This document shows, piece after piece, positions 13,301-25,300 of a stretch of 64,000 bases of DNA. How positions within the stretch are numbered: the first letter of the stretch is position 1; the number at the start of each line of letters is the position of its first letter. Below the pieces are notes generated by a model. The model made no database searches, had not been told where the DNA came from, and saw only the letters and a list, made by a program, of their open reading frames with translations. The DNA comes from Cinclus cinclus (lineage: Eukaryota > Chordata > Aves > Passeriformes > Cinclidae), in NCBI RefSeq assembly GCF_963662255.1, contig NC_085055.1, forward strand, positions 9,865,102-9,929,101. The letters are read 5' to 3'. Both the position numbers and the translations under genes were made by a program.

Positions 13301-16300
13301 GTGGCTGGGGAGCTGCTGGGACATGCCCTCTTTCCTGCTCACGGTGACTGGCATGGGAAAAGCTGCTGTTATCAAGGGGACCAAAGCCATGCGGTGGAAC
13401 AAGCCCTGCTCCCCTTCTTGCCTCTGCCTGCCTTAACCTGTGCCTGACATCCCTTTCCAGTTCATCAGCCTGCAGGAGAGCAGCCAGCGTGACCCCGAGG
13501 GCCCAGGGGACCAGGCCATTGCGCAGCTGTGGCTGCAGCACAGCCTGCAGTGCCACTGCCTGTCAGCACAGCTGAGGCCACTCCTGGGGAACCGGCAGTA
13601 CATTAGGAAGTTCTACACAGGTAAAGAGCAATGGGCCTTTTCCTTCTTACTAGGAAAATATCTAGCTGGTCACATTTCCAAGCTGTGTGGGAGTGAGGGA
13701 CGACAGCAGGAAAGTTGGTTTGCATGTGAGCAACAGGTGTGTCAAACTGTGCGGGTGAGAGGGACTCCCTTGAGCAGCACTTTTTGCTCCCCAGATACTG
13801 CCTTCCTGCTCAGTGATGCTCATGTGACGGCCATGCTGCAGTGCCTGGAAGCTGTTGAGCAGAACAACCCCAGGCTTCTGGCTCAAATCGACACCTCCAT
13901 GGTAAGCTGAGGTCCCAGATTTTACATCTGATGCCAAGTGTCTGTGGCTGTTCCCTCAAGGTCACATTCAGGGCATGTGGAGCCCTTGGACAAGGGGCTG
14001 GACTTGGAACTAGTAAAAGTTGCTCCAAGACAGAAGGAGAATGGGGAACTGTCCTTGTCCTGCCTGTATGACCTGTAAGGGGTCAGGGTGGGGGAGATGG
14101 CTGTGTGGAACCTGTACTGCTGGAGCACCTTGGTTCAGGCTTGCACCAAGGATTTGAGTAGAGGACCTGAGGACCAGTTCCTTGTAAGAGGCACCTTTAA
14201 AGCCCTCTCCAGCAGTCCTAGGCTTCAGGGCCAACATCCCAAGCTGCTTGGTTGTGAAGGACAGTCACCTTCATGAGAGGATGGGCAATGCCCCAGGACA
14301 CCTGGGTGCCTACTCCTGCTCATTATGCCAGTGACCCCCTCTGCAGCCCTGTACCAGCTGCCCCTTCTCCAGAGAAGGGAAACAGCAGCTGCCTTCTTTG
14401 CACAGAGTCCCCAGAGGAGAGCAATCATTGAGGCTTTGTTAAATGGGAGCTGTGTTCTTTCAGCTGGCCGGCACGTCACTCCCGTCCCTGTGCGCGTCAG
14501 ACCCTTCTGCTGGGACAAGAGAGATGTCTGATCACAGTGGTGAGGGACACAGGAGCCATCTGCCGGGAGCACTGGGCTGCCTGAATCATTTTACTGAGAG
14601 CCTGGTAATTTCCCAGTGGGAATCTGTTCTGTAGCTGTGAACAAAGAGCTGCTTCCCTTCTGTGCTGCTGTGTTTTTCCCTCCCCATCCTCACATTTCCA
14701 GGCCTGGCACCTCGTTTGTGGTTGGTGACCAGGCATTTGTAGGTTGATCCCTTTCTGTTGCTGCTCTTTTGACATGTAGTCCCATAGATGCTGATTTATT
14801 GATGATGCCACTTCTCTTCAGCTTACCAGGAAGAGTGACAATCCATCTCCAGTAACCAAGAGTCAGAGCCTGACTGCCCTCCCTGCATCCCCATGCATCC
14901 CTGCTGCCACTTGCTCACAGCAGCGCTGCTTTGGGTCCTTCTCTAGCCTCCAGCATCCAGCCTCCTCTGGCCTCTCAGGTATCAAGGGTAGGCTGGGGAA
15001 CTTAGGGTAGACCTGGAAAAGACTTTACTTTTTAATCTTGTTAGGGTAGATGGGTACGGGAGACTTCTGGCCATGGTAGGAGGGAGGGATTTGCCTGTGG
15101 TGGGTGGGCATGTTGGTGTGAAGCCACAAGCTTATTGCCATAGGCTATGTCTCCTTGTCTCCTTGTGCCAGAGTGTGTGAAATCATGCTCCTGCCTCTAT
15201 CCAGACAGGAGACCAGTGAGTTCTTGTGGCAGCTCCAGCTCCAGCCAGCCCCAAGAGCACTGCCCATCCACCCAGTCCTCCTCCTTCAGCGAGGGCAGGT
15301 CGCCTCTGGAGCAGCCCAGCTCTGTCATCCGCTTCCATGTCCCCTCACCCAAAGACCCCTTCTCTCCAGCCAGCGAGATGAACTCCAGTACCACCAGCCA
15401 GAGTGAGGACACTTGGACGGGGAGTCAGGATGATCCACAGAGTGATGTTAATGATGGGCCTGAGTACCTGGCCATTGGGAACTTGGGACGCCGGGGCCGG
15501 GCATGCAGCAGCACCAGCAGCAGCAGCTCCAAGAGCAGTAGCTCCAAACTCTTCTCCTCCAGCAGCTCCCAGAAGCTGGACTCAGTATCATCCCTTGGGG
15601 AGCAGGGGGCAAGTGGAGGTGGCAGCAGGGGCCTGAGCCTGTTGCGCCGGTCCAGCTTCTCGGAGGGACAGTCTTCAGCTCCACAGGGCATCCTCAAGAA
15701 AAGCCACGTGCGCTCACACTCTGACACCAACGTGACTTCTGGGAAGTTGCACGGTAATGGGACAAGTTTTCTGCCATGGCTTTTGGGGGTGGGAGTCCCT
15801 GGTACCAGAAGGCGGATGCCAGCCGCTCCCTTGATTCCATGGATCACATTGGGAACAGGGACAGTGGGCAAGTGGTTGGTCTTTTCCCTTAGTTTTTCAG
15901 CTCCACACTGGAATGATGGGATGACATCTTGCTTCCCAGAATGCCCTGGGCTGGATTGTTACTGCTATTGCCAGCTTTTACTAAAATCTTAGAAAATGGC
16001 AGCAATGCTGTGGCATCAGCTGTTCTTCTCCACTGGCCTGCTTGGCTGGGATATGGGACTGGGGTCTGGGCTCATCCGACCGATAGGATGTCATCCCACT
16101 GGTAACCTGGTGGGTTCTGCTGTGGTCTTGAGTGAGTGAATACATGGGGATGGGGAGAATGGGGTGTGAGTGGACAACCAGTTTGTGGGAGTTTGCCCTG
16201 ATGCTGCCTTCACTGGAGAAGTGGAGGTCCTTGGTGAATAGTAACCAGTCTGTCTCTGTTTTCTCTCCCTTAACGCTGCGTTTCTCCTCCTCTGTCTGCC

Positions 16301-19300
16301 CAGGAGGCCTCAGGGATATCACCATTATAATAGAAGATCCAGTGGCAGGTTTGGGAGCCAGTATAACAGCCCTTCATTAGTGATCATTGCATCAAGTTCA
16401 GGATTGCCATCAATCCATTAGTGTTCATTTAGAAAACAACAAAAAAAAAATCTTTGCTCTGTCCCAGCTGATGCTTTGAGGTGTGGTCTGGTTTATGCAT
16501 GTGACCTGACTGAAGAGCCCAGCTTGGTTTGTGGAAACAGTGGGCCAGACCCAGAAGTGTGTCCAGCTCCCCTGCATGGCGTTAGGGAGTGCTGGCCACC
16601 ATGCTGAGCTGCATCCCCTGCTCTTCCCTTCACCCACTGTCTCAGAAGCCAGGAGAGGTTTAATCTCTTACCTTGTGAATAAGGGCTGGCAGCTAACCAG
16701 GCATGGGCTTCAACATCCCATTTTTCCTTTTATTTCATGGATCTGTGGCACAGGAAGGTTTGACGTTGACTGATTTCTAGTCTATGTACCCACAGCTGAG
16801 ACTCCTGGATGTTCTTTTGTGCTCAGGGCAGGTTTTCTGAGCAGAAATGCTTGGGGTGCTGCCGTCCCTTTGCCCCACGTGCAGAAAAAGTCAGCAGCTC
16901 AAAATAATGGGCTGTTTTGTTTTGCATCCACTGAACAGTGGCATTGGGTTTGTTGAGCTCACATCTGAGTGTTGAGGGTTCTGTGTCTGGAAGGGCTTCT
17001 CCCTAGGGATGATGGGTGTTCAGAGTGATATGTCCAGCCCTGTGTCCAGCTCCAACAGATGATGCTGAGCACTGCCTTGCTTTACCTTTCAGCAGTAGAC
17101 TCTGTTGTATATGGCATCCCCAGGCATCCACCCCATGAGGTGGTTTCTGTGTTGAGGTGGCTGCAGGACACCCTGTCAGGCTGCAGTGAGTAGCTGTGAG
17201 AATCTCCTACCCTGACAAATCTCTTGTCTCCCAGCCTGTGGAGTGAGTTGATCCCAGGCTCTGTCTTGGTGACTGCTGCTTCATGGCCTTGACAGGGAGA
17301 GGCTGGTATTGGTGGGCTCAGGAGCCTCCAGCCACATCAGAGTTATGGCAGAAAGCTGGGAACAAAAGTGAGTAGGAGGTTGAGAGGACAGGGTTGCCCT
17401 TCTGTTATGCTCAGGATTGTCAGCTGGCACCTGCCCTGCATCCAGAGCTGTATGCTCCTGTCCCGCTCCAGGCAGGGTGTTTCCAGTCTCCTTCAGCAGT
17501 CCTCTGTTACCCAGCCACCCCATCCAGGTGCTCCCTGGGGCCATGGCTCTCTGTAGAGCACCACCTGTTCTTGGTCTCTGGTCAGGCCAGCTCCTGGCAG
17601 TCTCCACTGGCTCAGTCTGGCAGGGAGTTGCACTACAGCGCGTGCATGGGGCAGAGCTCTGCCCACATCCTGTGTAGGTCACCTTGAGCATTGCACCCAA
17701 GCTCCAGTGCTGTGTGTGGGGAGTCCTGGCTTTTAGTGGAGCAGGAACATGTCCTTCAGATGCCTCCTTACACTGATGTCCAGGCTGCGTTACAGAGGAA
17801 GGATCCCTGCAGATCCTTTGGCTGCTCATGTTCCCCTGTGTCTCCTGTTCTCTGTTCTGGGGGATAACTCTGCCCTCAGAATGCTCCCTCAGGAAGAAAG
17901 GGCTGGCAAGAGGTACTTTCTGGAGCCTATGATGTCCCCCAGTTCTACTCTGGGATAAACAGAGGAAGGCTCAGGATGTGACTGTTCCACGTCTCTCATG
18001 ATCTTCTCTTCTTCATTCCCCTTCTCCTGCCTGAAATGCCTTTCTAGTTTTGCCTCCTCCTGGGTTTGCCCTCAGCTGTGGCATGGAGCAGGAAGATGTC
18101 TCTCTTTTATTTCCATCCATTTGTGCCTGTGTGTGTGATGCCAAGCTCCTTTCATTTCACCCTGTGCAGTGGCAGGGCACCTCTGAGGTACTGAGCTGTG
18201 CCTGGTGTCATCTTCCCTTCCAGAGTCCCATGGTGATCCAGGTGGAGGGAGAGGGCCTGTCTCTGCTTCCACACAGAGCAGTGAACTGAGCACACCCAGC
18301 TCCCTCTACATGGAGTATGGTGAGTACAGCCAGCCTCAGTGGGGACACTCTGTCCTGGTCAGGTTCCTCCATGGGCTGCAGAGGCCTCAAGTGCTGGCAC
18401 CTGCTTGTGGGATGCTGTCTAGGTGCTGGCAGGGCTTGGTGGCATGGAGATAGCAGGTCCTTCCCTCATACCTGTGTCTTGCTTCTCTTAGACTCCGGAC
18501 AGTACCTGAGCTCAGGGGAAGGGATGTTCAGGAGACCTTCGGAAGGGCAGTCCCTCATCAGCTACCTCTCTGAGCAGGACTTTGGCAGCTGTGCAGACCT
18601 GGAGAAGGTGAGGGAAGCAGCAGCAGCCTATGGGCATTGGGGAATGTGTCTTACTGCAGGTTCAGGAATACTTCTGCTATGGGGGGGATAATGCCATGGT
18701 ACTGCCTGTTGTAGAACTGTGCACAGAACTCCAGGGCTGAGCTCCTCAGTGGTGTCTGGTAGCCGAGGTCTGTCCATCTGTCATACATATGGCAGCAACA
18801 TATGTATGACAGATGTCGTACGCCATGTCCTCAGGGACATGTGCTGGATGTGTTGCACATCCTCTTTGTAGGATGTCTCTTGTGTTTTGTGAGTATTCTG
18901 ATGCCCAGGAAGGCTTTGTTTTCTAGGTCCTTATGGAAGAGCCATATTTTGACAGAGATTAGCATCTTTCTGCCACTATCCTTGAGTAATAAGCTCTTTC
19001 CTGGCATAGGTGTGGAACAAAATTTTACCAAGTCTTCCTAGTTTGTCCAAGGCATAGCCTTGAATACTTTTGCTCTTGCAGGAGAATGCCCACTTCAGCA
19101 TCTCAGAGTCCCTGATTGCTGCCATTGAGCTGATGAAATGCAACATGATGAGCCGGCAGCTGGAGGAGGAAGAAGAAGACAGTGACAAAGAGATCCAGGA
19201 GCTTAAACAAAAGATTCGCATTCGGCGCCAGCAGATCCGCACCAGGCACCTGTTCCCTACCTGCCAGGAGATGGGCTCAGACAGTGAGTGATGTGTTTTG

Positions 19301-22300
19301 GACTCATCAGCTAGTGGGATGTGGGTTTTCTGTCCAATATGCATATCCTATAGCTGCCTGCCTCCCTGCCCGTTCCTTGGAAACAGTTAAATTGCTACCA
19401 AGGTGGTGCCATGATTTGTGGAACTGCCGCTATTGAAGACCATAATGTGACAGATACCATCCACCGATAACACTGTTGGCACTGAGTTATGGAATGTCAT
19501 TTCATTTTGAGCCCATAGTGTTTTCCATTTTTCCATCCTTGAGCTCCATTCCTCCTTTCCCTGGCTGTACCTGGCTATCCCTATCTCCCATAGCTGTCAG
19601 TGACCCTTCAGAGCCCTTCCACTGATGACCTGGCTGTGATGCCTTTCTCCCAGGTCTCATGGCAACAGACAGTGGGTCCCAATTCAGCTCCCATGGCTCC
19701 ATGCGGCTCTCTGACTCTGGCTCTGCAGAGGATGTGGAAGAGTATGAGATCCGAGGTAGGAGGGAATGACTGTGTTGGCTGCTTTCATAGAAACAGACTT
19801 CCTGGTGTGGTTGTGTTGGGATCAGTCCTGCTGAAGAAGACCCTGTCCCTCTTGCCTTCAGGATGACTTTTCCCAAACTTGTGGCTGAATTCTGAGTATA
19901 AGCAGGGCAAGTTTCCCTTATGCAGTGGCATGACATTCCTTCTGAATCTTCTGTAACCCTGTAACATTCTGTGCCGCTGGCTGGTAGGTGGTTTCCATTT
20001 CATTGCCTGGTACACATAGCTGCTGTCACACCTAGAGAGGTGGGAGAGCTGCCAACCTCTCTTCTCCTCCCCAGGCAGAAGGAGCCATAGCTCTGACCAC
20101 TTACCTCTTGGATGGTGGGTATTGGTCACATCCCCACATGCAATGCCTGTAGTCTCTGCTCCTGGCAGCTTCGTTGGCTGAGCTTATCACCCACAGGAGA
20201 CCAGCCCATGTCCCTGCGTATGCGTTTCCTTCAGAGCCTTGTTCACGCTCTGGAGTGGATGACACTTCTCAGCAGTACCTCCATCTCTCTTACTTTAAAA
20301 AGAAGATGGAGTTTTCTGGTCTTCAGCTTTAAACTTCTGGTCTCCTGACTATTGACAGCAACCTCTCCTTTTAGTCCTTGAGGGTGAGGTTTTGGGCTCA
20401 GTTTTGTAGCCCATGGAGGAGTGTGTGAATTCAGTTCTGGGCTCTCCTGGTGTGAGTGCTGCTCTTGTTTTGTGCCCTTTTTCTCTGGCCTGGCCGAAGC
20501 ACTGAAGTCAACTGTTTTGTCATCACCGTGTCATACAGATGGTAACGATGGATCTAACCTGATTCAAATGTCCAAGAACGGCCTCTCAGTGTCAATGGCT
20601 TCCTTGTTCTCAGGTACCCTGCAGTGCTCCCTGGGCACGCGCGCGTGTGTGCAAGGTGTGTATGTGTGTGTGCATGGGCACAGTTCTTAGAAATCTACCT
20701 GGCTTCAGAACTGGCAATTAGTTCCAATATCATCCAGATGTCAGCAAGAAAAGCTGTGGCAGGGTGATGTAGTAGGATTGAGTAGAGCGGATGCAGAGTT
20801 CTGCTGTGGGCTCCATCCCCCAGAGCATTTTGCCATGCAGTATTTTCGATGTATCAAAAGTGCCTGCTGTGGTGAAGACCTGTTGTACCTGGGGTAGGAC
20901 TTCATAGGACAGTGAAGCTCTGTAGATGCTGAGCCTGGGCTGAATGAGAGCAGAGTCCTCTTTGATGTGGGACCAGGTCTCCGTCCCAAGTGCCTTGGAG
21001 AGCATTATCCTGCTTGACTTCACAGTGTTGGTGTGCCATACCTTTGATCTGAAGCACAGCCTTACTGTTCTGCTCAGGCTTGACTTGGAGTGGAATCCTT
21101 CTAGAAGGAAGTTCTGGAGGGAGAAGTAATGAGATCAGACAGGGCACAGGCAGTTTGTTCATGCTGAAGGTCCTAATCACTGGGATCACATGCAGCTTAG
21201 TGTTTTTACTGTTTAAAGTAGTACTAGGTAATCCTTCTGGTCTGCTGGCCGTGTTTAAATAACCTTCATGTGCTCTCTGTTTGCTGTAGCAAGAGAACAG
21301 CATGCTGGGCTGCTGCTGATCTCTCCTGTCAGGTGTTCAGCACCAGCAAGTTGTTCCTGCTGGGTTTGCTGGTGCTCAGATCTTTCCTGTCAGCTCGGTT
21401 GTGTTCATAGACCAGGTTGTGATCCTGGCTGAAGCTGGCACATGGGGTGATGTCCTTAGATTTGGGGGCTGTTCACAAACTTCCTGGGGACTATCCCACT
21501 TGATAGCATTAGCAGCAGAGATGTTTTGGGTAGCTAATGAGGATTTGGGGAGTGTTTGCAGCTAATGTTGGGAAGCGAGCGATATCAGGATCCCAGTATT
21601 AGGTCCTGTGGAAGCCTAGGGTCAGATCTGACTCCCTCTGCCATCTCTGAGACCTTGTCAGTGCCTGAGTGTGCTGGCTCTGCCTCCCCATAGCACCTGG
21701 CCCACTCTGTGCTGTTTGTGCCTCCCTTTGCTCATGTTCATCATAATCTAGGACCATGTGGGGCCTTCCTGCACAGAGCAGAAGGCACCAGAACATGGCA
21801 GGTGTCCTACAAGGTTGTGAAGCTGTTTGCCTGAATTTCCTGTTTTTTGCAGCTGGAATTCAGTTTGCATGACATAGATACTGGATTCCTTAACATTAGG
21901 ATGCTTTCCTGTGCCTGTTTTAGCAATGGATGTCGAACAGTGAAGGCCTAGTGTCCAAGCTGAATTCCAATAGTGTGAATCTGTAAATTTGCAGGACTTG
22001 CTCCCTTTGTTGCTAAGGCAGTCCTACTCTTTATGGAAAAGCTTGGGGCACTCTTTGCTCAGCCTGTGATTCCCTTGCATCACAGGCTGATTCCCTTGGC
22101 CTCAGTGTGCAGTTGGTGCCTAGCTGGGAACATGTGGGCTCTCTGCAGATTTGTGTTAGTCAACCTGGTTGGGGTACAGGAGCAGGGACCCTGAGCTGTG
22201 CCTCCCCATTGCAGGCACTGGGGCAGGGGAAGCTACAGGCTTTTATTTGGGGGTGGTGTGGTCACTGCAGACCATTCCTATTGCTCCCCAGAGGTACAAA

Positions 22301-25300
22301 ACAACACACCTACTGGGACAAAGGTTGTGACTTTGGCCACTCTTCTGTCCTGACCTGTAGTACTTTCCCCTTGCATGCCTCCTTCCCTTTTCTGGGAGCC
22401 TTATCTGCCATGAAGCAGGTTTCTGCCTGCTTCTGTCTGTGTTGTACAATTGAAAGTGTCCTGACATAGAGGTCTTCTACTATTAAAATGGATTCCCTGT
22501 TAGGGTTTAACCTGCTGGAGTGAAAGAAAGATGAGTGGTGAAGGTACCACTGGGTACTTCCTGGTACCTGAGCTGCAGGGCAGCCCAGGGCTCTTTGGGA
22601 GCTGATGGAGGGGTGTAGGGAGCAGGACTGCAGTGTCCTGCACCTTATCTTGGACCCCTCCCTCCTCAGGAGATGAGTCTGTGACCTCTGCAGAGGGCTG
22701 GCCTCATGGCTGCTGGCCCTTTCTCTGCAGGGATGCTGATGTGTCTGGGCAGTGCTGGGCACAGGCTAGCAGCCCTGGCTGTGCAGTCACTGACCAGCTG
22801 TGGCATGGCCATTGTCTGATCTTAGAGGTTACAGTTGAGTAGAGAGAAGGGCTCTGCATCCCATTGCTAATCCCTTCCATCCATACTGTGTGTAGAGAGC
22901 TACTAAAACTTCTTGCTAACCCTGCAGTCCTGTTCTCTAGGCTCCTGTGTGTGTTCTATTTCAGGCCATGTTACTGCTAGGACTTGGTGTGTGACCTGTA
23001 CCAGCAGCCACTTGTCTCCCCCAAACTTCAGGCTGGCTGTTCACAGCATCTCACCATGCCTTTCCCTCGTAGTTCTGACAGCCAACTGATTAGACTGCAC
23101 CCCTCCTTGTTGCTCAGTGCCACTGGTAGAAGTTGATGCTGTAGTTCACCTGCTTTTGAACAGCTTGATGAGTTTTACCTTGAAGCTTTGGTTTCAAATT
23201 AGTGTATCCCCTTTCTGTGTCCCATCTGTTCCACCTTGTGTGTTTGTGATTCAGATGCAGACATCAAGAGGAACCCAGACTCCAGCAGGAAGTCCTTTCT
23301 CTCCTCAGACTCCATGTACGTCTTCAACCTCATGGCAACGCATCTTGGTACCACGTTCTCTTTCCTACCCAACTCTGCTCTTCATGTGCATCAGTTGCTG
23401 TTTTGCACTGGAGTAGATATCCCTCCCTTCGTCCCTCTTGGGGAGGACCCCTTTGGGGACCCCTTTACTTTGTATGGTGAAATACAAAGCTGTGTCCATG
23501 GCTGGCAGCTGCTTGGGAAGGTTTGTTACTGGGAGAGCAATTGTTTCTGATTTATGCAGGCACTCCTGTCACTTTGCAGCTTCCCTTGTGAACAGGCACA
23601 GGTTTTGCCAAGTGAGTTAAATTTTGCTCGCTCTTCTGAGCAGTTGTTGTGGTGCCATTAGCTGGCTTTGCCTGGGGGCAGCTGCAAAGACAGAAATCAA
23701 TCACATGTATTAATTTTAAGCCTGTGTAGCAGTGCAGAATTAAGGTACCAGAGTTGAAGGGAGGATCTTTGACTTGAGCTGGGACTGGCATGGGGCTGCA
23801 AGGAGAGCACAACTGTGAGGTCCAGTACTAACAATTCCTTTGTTGTCTAGATCCCACTCCTTCCTCAATTCAAACTCGGCAGAGGCAGTGGCCATGGGCT
23901 TGCTGAAGCAGTTTGAGGGCATGCAACTCCCAGCTGCCTCTGAATTGGACTGGCTGGTCCCTGAGCATGATGCCCCACAGAAGGTAAGGCTGTGAGTTCC
24001 TTTCACTGATTTCACTTGATCTTCCCTGAATCCCTGGCTTCGGGGCACTGCTTAGGGGGCTTTGCTTGTCCCAGTGTTCCTTCCCTTTGTGGAGCTTGAG
24101 GAGGAGGTTTTTCTGGGCTTGGAGATGGATGCAGCCAAACACGGTTGTGCCACTGCAGCCTCCTGCAGCAGTGTCTAGATCCCTGGGGACAGCCTTTCTT
24201 CAGCCCCCAATTCAGCTGGAGGGGTGACTTGGTGCCTGGCAGTTTTTGCAGGGCTGTAGCTGCAGGTTTCTGGCAGTCCAGCCAGGTGCACTGCATTTGC
24301 AGTACAAGATAGGGATCTGACCCTCTTGCTTGCCCCTCCCAGCTCCTGCCCATCCCTGACTCTCTGCCTGTTTCTCCCGACGATGGAGAGCACGCTGACA
24401 TCTACAAGCTGAGGATTCGGGTGCGCGGAAACCTGGAGTGGGCCCCCCCACGACCACAGATCATCTTCAATGTTCACTCAGCCCTAACGTAAGGACCCTG
24501 TGGCTGGGAGATCTCAGGGGACCTGACCTTTTCATCCCTTTCCCATCAACACCAAGGTTGCTTATCCTCTGGTTGCTGGGGTTTCCACGCTCTGAGGCTG
24601 GTAAATCCACAGTGGTCAGCACTGTGAGATGGTGAGATGGAGCCAGTGCCTGGGCTTAGTGCCTTTGGTATGACCGAGGACACAGTGGGGCTTTTTCCCT
24701 TGGATGTGTTGTCCACATTAACCTCCCAGGCCTGTGCTGGTACCCATCTTCTGGTGCCAGGTACCATCAGGACTGGGTCATGCATGTTGTCTTCTGTCTC
24801 TGGGCAGGAGGAAGGTGGCTGTGGCCAAGCAGAATTATCGGTGTGCAGGCTGTGGCATCCGGACTGATCCTGGTGAGTGTTGGGAGCCTGACCTGTAGCA
24901 GGAGAATGGTGGGGACTAACCTGAAAACAAGTGGGAAGATGCTGAGTGAGTGGGTGGTGATAGAGCTCAACACATGGTTCCTGGAGCAGTGGTACACTGC
25001 TTTTGCCAGCTCTGCCTGCACTTTTGCGTGCACCATCCACAGAGGAGCCTCCTCTTCTAGGAGGTCACAGAGTTGGTGGAGGCAAAGAGCAGCCAGCCTG
25101 TCCTTTAGAGGGCATTGCAGATGTTGACTCTTGTAAGGCCGAGTTTTCTGTTGGGTCTTCAAGCTCCCAGCAGGTTCTGCAGCTGCAGATCTCTTTCTTG
25201 AATATGTGGGTAGCTGTGTCTGCATGAAACTGGACTATTGGTCCCAAAGGCTTTTGCAGCCAGAGGGTGCTTGCAGACCCCAGTGTTGAGCACTCTGGGC

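Noticed and set aside
15757..15992. Extension of the RUBCN serine-rich exon beyond 15753
   Set aside because: A consensus 'gtaatg' donor at 15754 and an in-phase continuation ([13 protein letters not shown]) at 16304 show that the exon ends there; the rest is intron.
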